DNA of 64,000 bases, from assembly GCA_040219575.1 (NCBI GenBank), contig JAVJSD010000064.1, forward strand, positions 136,725-200,724, read 5' to 3'. The first letter of the stretch is position 1, and each line of letters starts with the position of its first letter. The translations under genes and the position numbers were made by a program. Below the pieces are notes generated by a model. The model did not search any database, was not told the DNA's origin, and was given only the letters and a program-made list of their open reading frames with translations. This document shows positions 7,225 through 16,069 of this stretch, in pieces. The DNA comes from JAVJSD01 sp040219575. GTDB taxonomy: Bacteria; Planctomycetota; Planctomycetia; Pirellulales; Pirellulaceae.

Positions 7225-9915
7225 CTAGCGACGCTCGATCAGCAGCCAGTTGAGGCAGGTGTTGGACTTGTCGAGGCCGGAGCCGAGCTCGAGCGTGAGG
7301 CGGCCGTCGGCGACTCCGACGTCGAGCGCGAACTCGGCGAATTCCCCGGCGGCGGTCGTCTTGCGGTCCACGACGCGGCGGCCTTCGACCGAGACGGTCT
7401 GCTGCAGTTGCTCGTGAGCGGAGTCGCCGATGCAGAACACCACGTGGTAGCGTCCATTCTCAACTTCGCACTCCCAGCGATCGGTCTTTCGTGTAAAGAT
7501 GAACGAATCGCCGGGGCCTGCGAGTACGCCGCGGCGGCGGTGATTCGCGTGCAGATCGCGCGTCCAACCGAAGCCTCGCTCCGGGCCGAACTTCAGGCCG
7601 CGGTCGGCGGAGAAACCCTCGGCCGCGGCGACTTCGCCGCCGCAGAAATCGAAACAGCGCGCCGACCCGTTCGCTGCCGGCGGAATCCCGTCGCGCTCGG
7701 GCGGCTGCGGATCGCGTTCGATCTGAAAACGGATTGGTTCGTTCGGCGTGAACAACAGCGCGTCGTCGCGGTCGGCGATGCCGTCGCCGTCGGCGTCCGA
7801 GGGATGTTTGCGTTCAAACTCGAACGGACTCCAGCCTCGCTTGTGAAGGTGCTCCCACCACACCTGGCAGAATTCGCCGCGCGTCTTGACATCGCGCGAC
7901 ATCGCGTCGCGGTCGGCATGGCTGCGGGCGACGACTTCCTTCACCCAGTCGGGCTCGGCGGGGTCGTCCGGTCGAAAGTCGACGTCCCGAATACCCAGCG
8001 GCAGCACGCCGAGCGCCGCCAGGCGATTGATCGCAATATAGGCCGGATGCTCCGGCGCCAGATCGCGAAACGGCCAGACCAGCAGCGGCACGGCGTCCTC
8101 GACTTCGCCGCACAGCGCGTGACGCACTGCTTCCAGTTTCTCGCGGCTGTAGGGAAGCTCCCGCGGCGCGGCGCCCGTGCGGAGCGAAATCGCGGCGGTC
8201 GCACCGGCCGCCTGACCGACGTGAATCCGCTGATCGTGCAGGCGGAGCGCCGCGCTCACGATGCTGCTGAACCCGACGTTGCCCTGCGCGCCGAGCAGGC
8301 CGTCCATTTCTTCGGGAACCAGGCTCCGTAGTGGAAACACGCTGCGATCACTGAGGAACTTCGTGTGCCGGTTTGATTTGTGGTAGTCGATCCAGGGTCC
8401 CGATGGCCCTTCGCTCTGCAGATACGTGCGGCCGGTGCGATGGAAATCGTAATGGAATTGCCAGGCGAACAGACCGTCGGGATACATCACGGCGGCGAAG
8501 CGGGGTCGGGCCTTGTCTTTCGTCTCGCCATCGCGATTGCGGCCGTCCTGCTCGCGCATCATATACATCGCTTTCAGACGCAGCGACTCGCGAATATACG
8601 GCTTGGGCGGGAGATGATCCGGCGTGTTGAATTCGCGACTAAGGTGAAAATTGCGAAAGGAGTTGGTCTTGTCGGCCGCCCGCTCGTGAACGAAGTTCTG
8701 CATGTGGTAGAGCACGCCGAGGGCATGTTGTTTCGCATCTTCGAAGATGATCTGCCGCTGCTGGCGCGTCATGAGGGCGATGTTCTTCTGCGAGGCCCCC
8801 GACTCGGTCGCCTCCAGGGCGTCGACGACCGTCTGCGGCAGCCGCTCCAGTGGATAGTCCTGCCCGTTCATATAGTTCAGCAGGATCGACGTCTTGCCAT
8901 CCTTGCTCGTGTAGCCATCGACGACGCGGCGGACCGAGTACACACTCAGTTGCCGCTTCGACGCCTTCCCCGCCGCCGGCCAGTGTTCGATCGCGCCCAG
9001 GCCAGGGTCCTTCACGTCCCACTCGAGGTTGCGAAACTCCGCCAGGCTGAAGCGCGTGGCGCGGGGATAGTTGCGGTCGTCGTAGTGCAGCGGCCGGGGG
9101 ATGGGCGTCTCGCCGTCCGACTCCGCCACGATCATGGCCCAGGTGATGGGGTTCATTTCATTGACCGGGGCGTCGACCGGCGCGCTCGCTTCTCCGTAGC
9201 GCGAGGGCGGATCGGGCCCGACTTCGAACGCCGCCCCCGAGACCTGCACCGCCTCGCCCCAGTCCGAGGCGTCGATGGTCAACTTCGCCCGCACATGCAG
9301 ATTCGCCTCGCGCGCATCGAGCGGGGCGAACCATAGCCCGGTCAGTTGCGGCCGCGCGGCGGATCGATCGACATCGGCCCGCACGGGATAGCGATTCGTG
9401 ATCAGACGAACCTGTCCCGAAGCGAGATACGGCTGCAGCATTTCGCGAAAGATCGCCTCAGCCTCGGCCGGGCGGAAGGTCGACGGACCGTGCCATGGTA
9501 GGCCGGGCATCGGCGAGCCGTACTTCCGCGTGTTGAAGGCCTCGATGCGGTCCATCAGCTCCTTGAACAGCCCGGAGCGATGAAACGAGCGCTTCATGGG
9601 ATGCCAGTCGACGCCCCAACCGACCTTGCCCACGCCCTTGTTCTCATCGACGCACGCCAGCGACTGCTCGGTGTACTGGCCGCCGAGCCACTCGCCGTCG
9701 TGCACGATGACGATCTCCTTCACCCCCAGCCGAGCCGCCTGAATCGCCGCCGCCCACCCCGATTCGGTCCCACCGACGATCAGCAGGTCGCAAGTGACTT
9801 CCTCGGGGCGCGAGTCGGAAGATTGTGCGGCCGACGTCGGCGCGGCGCCGCAATGCGTCGCGACGAGTAGCAAGCCAACAAAGTAGAGAAGAATCGTACG
9901 TGGAGTGCGTTTCAT
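7225..9915 (-). CDS. Secreted FAD-dependent oxidoreductase (FAD_oxidored family) with C-terminal beta domain
   Basis: An 896-residue exported flavoprotein. After a signal peptide (TILLYFVGLLLVATHCGA) comes a dinucleotide-binding Rossmann motif, DLLIVGGTESGWAAA, with GGTESG at about residues 48-53, followed by GEWLGGQYTEQSLACVDENK, typical of the FAD_oxidored family common in planctomycetes. Later sections include GNVGFSSIVSAALRLHDQ. The last 130 or so residues look like a carbohydrate-binding or malectin-like beta domain (WECEVENGRYHVVFCIGDS). Substrate is unknown; such proteins often lie next to sulfatases, as here. ATG 9915 gives a clean signal peptide; an upstream in-frame start at 9954 is possible. 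Between the two lies a DGDGIADRDD calcium-type loop at around residue 710. Confidence 0.85.
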   Translation of the reverse strand: MKRTPRTILLYFVGLLLVATHCGAAPTSAAQSSDSRPEEVTCDLLIVGGTESGWAAAIQAARLGVKEIVIVHDGEWLGGQYTEQSLACVDENKGVGKVGWGVDWHPMKRSFHRSGLFKELMDRIEAFNTRKYGSPMPGLPWHGPSTFRPAEAEAIFREMLQPYLASGQVRLITNRYPVRADVDRSAARPQLTGLWFAPLDAREANLHVRAKLTIDASDWGEAVQVSGAAFEVGPDPPSRYGEASAPVDAPVNEMNPITWAMIVAESDGETPIPRPLHYDDRNYPRATRFSLAEFRNLEWDVKDPGLGAIEHWPAAGKASKRQLSVYSVRRVVDGYTSKDGKTSILLNYMNGQDYPLERLPQTVVDALEATESGASQKNIALMTRQQRQIIFEDAKQHALGVLYHMQNFVHERAADKTNSFRNFHLSREFNTPDHLPPKPYIRESLRLKAMYMMREQDGRNRDGETKDKARPRFAAVMYPDGLFAWQFHYDFHRTGRTYLQSEGPSGPWIDYHKSNRHTKFLSDRSVFPLRSLVPEEMDGLLGAQGNVGFSSIVSAALRLHDQRIHVGQAAGATAAISLRTGAAPRELPYSREKLEAVRHALCGEVEDAVPLLVWPFRDLAPEHPAYIAINRLAALGVLPLGIRDVDFRPDDPAEPDWVKEVVARSHADRDAMSRDVKTRGEFCQVWWEHLHKRGWSPFEFERKHPSDADGDGIADRDDALLFTPNEPIRFQIERDPQPPERDGIPPAANGSARCFDFCGGEVAAAEGFSADRGLKFGPERGFGWTRDLHANHRRRGVLAGPGDSFIFTRKTDRWECEVENGRYHVVFCIGDSAHEQLQQTVSVEGRRVVDRKTTAAGEFAEFALDVGVADGRLTLELGSGLDKSNTCLNWLLIERR

Positions 9916-10177
9916 GGGAGCTCGTGTTGCGGACGGCGGCGTCACTTTGCGCAAGATCGCCGCGAAACAAAGGGGGAATCCAATCTTGAGACGTCGATCG
10001 AAGCTATCGCACGATCGTACTCCGCCCGCCGCCGAACACCAAATCGTTTGCGGCGCCTTTCGTCGAGCACCAGCGGGCGATCGACGTTAGAATGAAGGAC
10101 CGCCGCGGCCGGCGCGGTTCCTCACGCTCCACCACGCCTCTGCCTCCCGCCACCCAACCATTGAAGGTCGTTGATTC

Positions 10178-11422
10178 ATGACGCGTTCCGCTTTCTCCGT
10201 CTTGCTGCTGTTGGTCGTCGCCGGTCTCGCCCCGGCTCAAGAGTGGGCCCGGTTTCGGGGGCCCAATGGTTCGGGAATCAGCGACGCCAAGACGGTCCCG
10301 GTCGCATTCGGCGAGAACGACATCAACTGGAAGGTAAAACTGCCAGGCGTCGGCAACTCGTCGCCCATCGCCTGGGGCGACCATGTGTACGTCACGTCGG
10401 CCACCGACGACCCGCCGATGCGCACCCTGTCGTGCCTCGACGCGAAGTCCGGCGCCGTGCGCTGGCGACGAGAAGTTCCTTTCGAGTCCTACAAGAAGCA
10501 CAAGAACAACAGCTTCGCCTCGAACACGCCGTGCGCCGACGCCGACCATGTGTACGTATTGTGGCAGTCGAAGTCCGATTCGCCGCTGGTCGCTTTCAAC
10601 CACGACGGCGAGGAAGTCTGGCGGTACGATCTGGGCCCGTACAATCACGGCCAGGGAGGCGGCACTTCGCCCATCGTCTACGACAACCTGGTGATCGTCT
10701 GCAACGATCATTCGCAAGGAAGCTTCCTGTTGGCGCTCGATCGCTGCACCGGAAAAGAAGTCTGGAAGGTTCCGCGTCAAGGAAAGCGGGCCTGCTACGC
10801 CACGCCCTGCATCTACCAGGCAGGCGACCGACCGGCGGAGATTATTTTCTCGCACTGCTTCGAGGGCGTCTCCGGCGTCGATCCTCAAACCGGTCGGCAG
10901 AACTGGTCGATTCACGTCTTCGGCGACTTTCCGCAACGGGCGGTCGGCTCGCCGTTCATTATCGACGACCTGGTGGTCTCCAACAGCGGCGCGCTGGTGG
11001 CCGACAAGAACCTGGTGGCGGTCCGCCCGCACGCCGACGGCGATGGCGTTCGCGTGGAAGAGGTGTACCGACTGACGCGCGGCGCGCCGCACGTTCCTTC
11101 GGCCATCGCCTATCGTGGATTGTTGTTCGCCTGGAACGACCAGGGAATCGTCACCTGCCTCGACGCCCGCGACGGCGGCCAAATCTGGCAAAAGCGCGTG
11201 GGCGGCAACTACTTCAGTTCGCCGATCTGCATCGACGGCAAGTTGTACTGCGTCGACGTCGACGGCACGGTGGTGGTGATCGCCGCCAGCGACCAATACG
11301 AGGAACTGGCCCGCAACCCGCTGGGCGAACCGTCGATGGCCACGCCCGCCGTCAGCGGCGGCACGCTGTTTGTGCGCACCGAATCGCAATTGTTCTCGAT
11401 CGGCGGCCCGGAGCGGGAGTAG
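10178..11422 (+). CDS. Secreted PQQ-like beta-propeller protein
   Basis: 414 residues: signal peptide (FSVLLLLVVAGLAPAQ), then EWARFRGPNGSGISD and repeated blades of the PQQ type (for example LDAKSGAVRWRREVP, LDRCTGKEVWKVPRQ, LDARDGGQIWQKRV). This outer-membrane/periplasmic family is very abundant in planctomycetes and functions remain unknown; PQQ binding is not implied. GAAGG lies about ten bases before ATG 10178. Single gene, divergent from the FAD oxidoreductase. A second member is at 27046-28461, which differs by carrying EF hands. Confidence 0.9.
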   Translation: MTRSAFSVLLLLVVAGLAPAQEWARFRGPNGSGISDAKTVPVAFGENDINWKVKLPGVGNSSPIAWGDHVYVTSATDDPPMRTLSCLDAKSGAVRWRREVPFESYKKHKNNSFASNTPCADADHVYVLWQSKSDSPLVAFNHDGEEVWRYDLGPYNHGQGGGTSPIVYDNLVIVCNDHSQGSFLLALDRCTGKEVWKVPRQGKRACYATPCIYQAGDRPAEIIFSHCFEGVSGVDPQTGRQNWSIHVFGDFPQRAVGSPFIIDDLVVSNSGALVADKNLVAVRPHADGDGVRVEEVYRLTRGAPHVPSAIAYRGLLFAWNDQGIVTCLDARDGGQIWQKRVGGNYFSSPICIDGKLYCVDVDGTVVVIAASDQYEELARNPLGEPSMATPAVSGGTLFVRTESQLFSIGGPERE

Positions 11423-11426
11423 CTGG

Positions 11427-11460
11427 GATTTCAGATTGCAGATTTCAGATTGCAGATTTC
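11427..11460. repeat. Tandem GATTTCAGATTGCA repeat
   Basis: Two head-to-tail copies of a 14-bp unit begin a few bases after the stop codon of the propeller gene. The same word is present in the nested repeat at 47618-47813. The remainder of the 335-bp gap (11423-11757) contains GTTCCGGCA (11492) and its inverse TTGCCGGAAC (11561), and no gene. Confidence 0.8.
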
Positions 11461-11626
11461 CGCAAAAGTAGGGTGGAACAACCGCCGGGCGGTTCCGGCA
11501 GGGGCGCGAGCGGACGTTGAGGCTTTGCCAGCGTGTTTTCGTTCGCGCGGCGGTTGCCTATTGCCGGAACGGCGCAAGGCTTGTTGCGGCCTGCAACTTT
11601 GCCCGCGTCATCGTCTGAATTCTGTC

Positions 11627-11655
11627 TTTACACGATTTCGCTTCCCGTCTAAAAG
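11627..11655 (+). promoter_or_regulatory. Possible sigma-70-type promoter for the SYLF gene
   Basis: TTTACA (five of six matches to the -35 consensus) and TAAAAG are separated by exactly 17 bp, about 100 bp before ATG 11758. Confidence 0.35.
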
Positions 11656-11757
11656 CGTCGCACAATCGGAGGAATTGCGCGCCCTCACAGACTCGGTCGC
11701 GACTCGTGTCGTGGGATGCGGTCTGTGGCCTCGAACTGGAACGGAGTCCCCAGAGCC

Positions 11758-12903
11758 ATGGCTAAACATCTCTCTTTCGCCATCGTCGCCGTGCTGGCGC
11801 TTCACGTGATGTCGCCGACGGCCGCCTGGGCCCAGGCCCGCGAGACGCGGATCCTCCAGAATTCGACCGAGGTGTTGAACGAGTTCATGTCGCTGCGGAT
11901 GAAGGGCATTCCCCGCGCCTTGCTGGCCGACGCCCAGGGAATCGCCATCATTCCGGGCATGGTGAAAGCGGGCTTCGTGATCGGCGGGCGACACGGCACG
12001 GGCGCGTTGGTGATTCGCGACGAGCACGGCGACTGGCGGATGCCGGTCTTTATTTCGCTCACCGGCGGCAACATCGGCTACCAGATCGGCGTGCAGTCGA
12101 CCGACCTGGTGCTGGTGTTCAAGACGCAAAAGAGCATCTCCGGCATTCTCGACGGCAAGCTGACGCTGGGCGTCGACGCCGCGGCGGCCGCGGGTCCGGT
12201 GGGACGCGAAGCCGGGGCGGCGACGGATGGACAACTCGGGGCGGAGATCTATTCGTACTCCCGCAGCCGCGGATTGTTCGCCGGCGTGTCGGTCGACGGT
12301 TCGGTGTTGCAGGTCGCGCAGCGGATGAACGACGCCTACTACAGCAGCCGCCCGGAGACGCTCCGCGAGACCGATCCGGCGGTAGTGTTGGTTTCGAAGA
12401 TCGCCAGTTACGGCGCGGTGGACGGCGCGCCGATCGTCGAACAGGGCGCGGCGCAGCCGGACGTGGAGACGTTGCCGTCTCCCGCGGGTCAGCCGACGCC
12501 GCAGGTGCTGCGCGAGCCGAGCTTCACGCCCGGCGGCCAACCGTCGCTCGCGCCGCCGCAGAACGTCGATCCAACCGAAACCCTACGGCAACGGTTGAGC
12601 GCTTCGGCCGCCGGGATGTCGAAACTGCTCGATCCAAGCTGGCGGCAGTACCTCGCGCTGCCAGCGCAGGTGTATGAAACGGGCGCTCGCCCGAACGCCG
12701 AGGCGCTGCAGCAGAGCCTCACGCGGTTCGAGAGCGTGGCGGCCGATCCGCGCTACGGCGCGCTCAACGCCCGCGGCGAGTTCCGCGGCACGCTCGAACT
12801 CTTGCAGCAGTACAGCCGGGCGATCAACGAGTCCGACACCGCACTGCGCCTACCCGCCCCACCCGCCGCCGGCGGCTCTTCGAGCGTGCTCCGCCCCCGA
12901 TAG
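11758..12903 (+). CDS. Secreted lipid-binding SYLF (Ysc84/DUF500) domain protein
   Basis: 381 residues from ATG 11758. A signal peptide (FAIVAVLALHVMSPTAAWAQA) precedes a SYLF domain of about 200 residues: LLADAQGIAIIPGMVKAGFVIGG, the glycine-rich GTGALVIRD, and LFAGVSVDGSVL. SYLF domains bind phosphoinositides in eukaryotes; in bacteria the function is open. The C-terminal third is Pro/Gln-rich and then helical, without recognisable domain. An in-frame GTG/ATG-type start at 11716 exists but would put 14 residues before the signal peptide. Single gene. Confidence 0.87.
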   Translation: MAKHLSFAIVAVLALHVMSPTAAWAQARETRILQNSTEVLNEFMSLRMKGIPRALLADAQGIAIIPGMVKAGFVIGGRHGTGALVIRDEHGDWRMPVFISLTGGNIGYQIGVQSTDLVLVFKTQKSISGILDGKLTLGVDAAAAAGPVGREAGAATDGQLGAEIYSYSRSRGLFAGVSVDGSVLQVAQRMNDAYYSSRPETLRETDPAVVLVSKIASYGAVDGAPIVEQGAAQPDVETLPSPAGQPTPQVLREPSFTPGGQPSLAPPQNVDPTETLRQRLSASAAGMSKLLDPSWRQYLALPAQVYETGARPNAEALQQSLTRFESVAADPRYGALNARGEFRGTLELLQQYSRAINESDTALRLPAPPAAGGSSSVLRPR

Positions 12904-13114
12904 CACCTCGTCGCTGTTTGCCCGCGGGCATTCGGTTGCGTTCCGCTTGGGAACTGCCGCGGCGCCCTGCGCAGCCCACGGTAGGCCGGAACGAGCCTTG
13001 CGCTGTTGCCGCGATCCTTAAGCGGAGGGTGGACAGAAAGCCGTTTATTGAGGCCTGCGGTTGTTCCGTCTATGGGTGAGGCCAACCCTGCTAGCACTTG
13101 CGTCGATGATATGA
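12904..13114. other. Gap without gene before the SNF2 gene
   Basis: The 12904-13212 interval holds a short palindrome TGCCCGCGGGCA at about 12920 and a degenerate pair of GAACTGCCG- and CGGAACGAG-containing words of the type seen at 28481-28604. I see no open frame with coding character. Confidence 0.5.
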
Positions 13115-13144
13115 TTGCAGGGCGGCGTCGGGTTTTGCTATCTT
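13115..13144 (+). promoter_or_regulatory. Possible promoter of the SNF2 gene
   Basis: TTGCAG, an 18-bp spacer, then TATCTT. It lies about 70 bp before ATG 13213. Confidence 0.35.
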
Positions 13145-13212
13145 GATGCGAATTCAACCTGCGCCCCCGCTGGTCGGCGCGGCGCTTCGTGATCGACAGG
13201 GAGGTCCACCCG

Positions 13213-15834
13213 ATGGCAGCTCGCTTCGCGTCCACTTCCGCCAATTCTCGCGGCCGCAAGTCTTCGCGCAAGAAGAAGAAAACGGGCGCCGCGAAATCAC
13301 CCAAGCTCTCCCGCACGCGGCAACCGGAGTCGATGTCGCTGGAGGAGTGGCAGACGCAGCTTCGCCGGCAGTACGGCCGCGAGCAGAACTTCGGACTGAA
13401 GAACGTCGGCGAGGAGCCGATCTTCTCGGAATTTGAAGTCACCAACCCGCAGAGCAAGCGGACGTATCGCGTGGCGATCCGCGGCCGCGAGCTGGGCGTG
13501 AACTTCTGCTCCTGCCCCGATTTCACCACCAACACGCTGGGCACCTGCAAGCACGTCGAGTTCACACTCGGCAAGCTGGAACGCAAGCGCGGCGCGAAGA
13601 AGGCTTTCGCCGAGGGCTATCATCCGCCGTTCAGCGAGGTCTGCCTGGAGTACGGCGCCCAGCGCGTGGTGCGCTTTCGACCCGGGATCGAATGCCCCGC
13701 AAAACTCGCGCGGCTGGCGGCGAACTTTTTCGACGACGACGGCCGCCTGCTGCCCGAAGCCGTGGGCGAGTTCGACGAGTTTCTGACCAAAGCCAGCCGC
13801 GTCGACCACGATCTGCGGGTGTACGACGACGCGATCGCGCTGGTGGCCGGCATGCGCGACCAGCAGCAGCGCGACGAGATCATGGCCCAGGCGTTCAAGG
13901 CGGGCGTCCGCAGCGCGGCTTTCAACAAGCTGGTGAAGACGAACCTGTTCGATTACCAACGTCAAGGCGCGCTGTTCGCGGCCCGCGCCGGACGCTGCCT
14001 GATCGGCGACGAGATGGGACTGGGCAAGACGATTCAGGCGATCGCGGCGGCCGAGATCATGGCCCGGCACTTCGGCGTCGAGCGCGTGCTGGTGGTCTGC
14101 CCCACGTCGCTCAAGCACCAATGGGAGCGGGAAATCCAGCGGTTCACCGACCGCGAGGCGACGGTCGTCGGCGGGCCCAAGCCCCAGCGCAACGAGCAAC
14201 TGGCCGCCGACAGCTTCTTCAAGGTGATGAACTACGACACGGTCCACCGCGACCTCGAACAAATCCGTCACTGGGCGCCGGAACTGGTGATCCTCGACGA
14301 GGCCCAGCGAATCAAGAACTGGGAGACCCGCGCGGCAGTCAGCGTCAAGCAGATCGAATCGCCTTACTGCATTGTGCTGACCGGCACACCGCTGGAAAAC
14401 CGGTTGGAGGAGCTCGTCTCGATCGTGCAGTTCGTCGACCGCAACCGCCTCGGCCCCACGTTTCGCTTTCTCGATCGACACCAGATTCGCGAGGAAGGCG
14501 GAGGCCGCGTCGTCGGCTATCAGCATCTCGACGAGATCGGCCAGACGCTCGAGCCGATTCTGCTCCGCCGCCGCAAGAGCGACGTGCTCAACCAGCTTCC
14601 CGAGCGGACCGACAACTACATCTTCGTGCCGATGACCGACCAGCAGTTCGAGCATCACAACGAGAACCAGGAGATCGTGGCCCGCGTCGTCCAGAAGTGG
14701 CGCAACTACGGCTACCTCTCGGAGAGCGATCAGACGCGGCTGATGATCGCCCTGCAGAACATGCGGATGTCGTGCAACAGCACCTACCTGCTCGACAAGA
14801 CGACCGACTTCAGCACCAAGCCGGATGAAGTGGCGATGCTGATCGACGAGATTCTCGAGGAGCCGGACGCCAAGATCGTGATGTTCAGCCAGTGGATGCG
14901 GATGCACGAACTGGTGCAGCGGCGGCTCGACGCGCGGGGCTGGCGCTACGGCCTGTTCAACGGCAGCGTTCCCACGCCGAAGCGCAAGCAGGTGGTCGAT
15001 CGTTTCCGCGACGATCCCGACTGCCGGCTGCTCTTGGCGACCGACGCCGGCGGCGTGGGGCTCAACCTGCAACACGCCTCGACGGTGATCAATCTCGACA
15101 TGCCATGGAACCCGGCCGTGCTCGAACAGCGCAACGGTCGTGTGCATCGCCTGGGGCAGACGCGGTCGGTGCGGGTGGTGAATTTCGTCTCGGAAGGCAC
15201 GATCGAGCATGGCATGCTCTCGCTGCTGTCGTTCAAGAAGGGCATGTTCGCCGGCGTGCTCGACGGCGGCGAGAAGAACGTCTTCCTTGGCGAGAGCCGC
15301 CTGGGCCGGTTTATCGAAACCGTCGAGAAGGCGACCGATTCGATCCCCGCGCATCGCGAGGCCGACGACGTGGACGACTCCAACCTGGACGACGCCTCCT
15401 CGTCGCTCTCCGATTCATCGCGCGGCGGCTCGGCGACCACCACTTCCGCGGAAGAAGCAAACGGCCGCACCAGCAGCGCTCCGCGGGAGCCCAGCGAACC
15501 AAAGACCGCCGACGATGCCGCGCGGAATCCGACGTCGCCGCAAATCGACGCCGTCGATCCGCTCAGCGGACTCTTGCAGCAGGGCCTTGCGCTGCTCGCG
15601 CAGATGGCGCGGACGTCGTCCGACAACCAAACGTCGTCCGACAACCAAACGTCGAGCGACAGGCCAAGGGGTGCAGCGCCCTCCACCGGTTCGCTGCATG
15701 TGGTGCGCGACGAAAAGTCGGGCAAAGCCTATCTGCAGATGCCGATGCCCGACCCGCAGGTGGTGGAACAGGCGATGCACGCGCTGATTCAACTGGCCGC
15801 GAGTTTCTCCGGCGGAGAGAAGCCGCCCAAGTAG
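13213..15834 (+). CDS. SWIM zinc-finger SNF2-family DNA translocase/helicase
   Basis: 873 residues. A basic, Ser/Lys-rich N-terminus is followed by a SWIM finger: CSCPDF...TCKH with Cys99, Cys101, Cys112 and His114, likely to bind zinc and nucleic acid. The SNF2 ATPase has GDEMGLGKT (Walker A, about residue 265), ILDEAQRIKNWETR (Walker B, Asp at 362), LTGTPLENRLEELVSIVQF, and in the second RecA lobe VMFSQWMRMHELVQRRL and RNGRVHRLGQT. Such proteins are ATP-driven dsDNA translocases of the HepA/RapA-like group; the precise role is unknown. GGAGGT six bases before ATG 13213 fixes the start. The C-terminal 160 residues are low-complexity (Ser/Asp, Ala) with a perfect DNA repeat encoding TSSDNQ twice (about 15612-15648). 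Single gene. Confidence 0.93.
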   Translation: MAARFASTSANSRGRKSSRKKKKTGAAKSPKLSRTRQPESMSLEEWQTQLRRQYGREQNFGLKNVGEEPIFSEFEVTNPQSKRTYRVAIRGRELGVNFCSCPDFTTNTLGTCKHVEFTLGKLERKRGAKKAFAEGYHPPFSEVCLEYGAQRVVRFRPGIECPAKLARLAANFFDDDGRLLPEAVGEFDEFLTKASRVDHDLRVYDDAIALVAGMRDQQQRDEIMAQAFKAGVRSAAFNKLVKTNLFDYQRQGALFAARAGRCLIGDEMGLGKTIQAIAAAEIMARHFGVERVLVVCPTSLKHQWEREIQRFTDREATVVGGPKPQRNEQLAADSFFKVMNYDTVHRDLEQIRHWAPELVILDEAQRIKNWETRAAVSVKQIESPYCIVLTGTPLENRLEELVSIVQFVDRNRLGPTFRFLDRHQIREEGGGRVVGYQHLDEIGQTLEPILLRRRKSDVLNQLPERTDNYIFVPMTDQQFEHHNENQEIVARVVQKWRNYGYLSESDQTRLMIALQNMRMSCNSTYLLDKTTDFSTKPDEVAMLIDEILEEPDAKIVMFSQWMRMHELVQRRLDARGWRYGLFNGSVPTPKRKQVVDRFRDDPDCRLLLATDAGGVGLNLQHASTVINLDMPWNPAVLEQRNGRVHRLGQTRSVRVVNFVSEGTIEHGMLSLLSFKKGMFAGVLDGGEKNVFLGESRLGRFIETVEKATDSIPAHREADDVDDSNLDDASSSLSDSSRGGSATTTSAEEANGRTSSAPREPSEPKTADDAARNPTSPQIDAVDPLSGLLQQGLALLAQMARTSSDNQTSSDNQTSSDRPRGAAPSTGSLHVVRDEKSGKAYLQMPMPDPQVVEQAMHALIQLAASFSGGEKPPK

Positions 15835-15895
15835 CTTGACCGCCCCCGGCCGTGAATCCGCGCCGGTCGGCAAAGGGGCCCCACGCGACGCCATG

Positions 15896-15932
15896 CGACG
15901 GACAAGGAAGTCGACAAGGATGTCCGTCGTAC
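15896..15932. repeat. Dispersed palindrome, GACGGAC...GTCCGTC family
   Basis: GCGACGGACAAGG and ATGTCCGTCGTAC words flank a short centre in the gap between the SNF2 and MMPL genes. Other members are at 21061, 21190, 26991, 48440, 51401, 52886 and 61645. Confidence 0.75.
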
Positions 15933-16069
15933 TTCCTCGGCCGTGATTCCGCGCCAACGTCCATGGGCCGCGGCCGGATGAGTCGGGCGTCACCTCTTGT
16001 TCCAAAGCCAGGGACGACTATTCTGATGTCGCCCGCTTCCTGGCGAATTCCGCCCCCCACGAGTCGCTC

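Noticed and set aside
13297..15354. 685-residue minus frame
   Set aside because: Shadow of the SNF2 gene in high-GC DNA; the plus strand has all helicase motifs.
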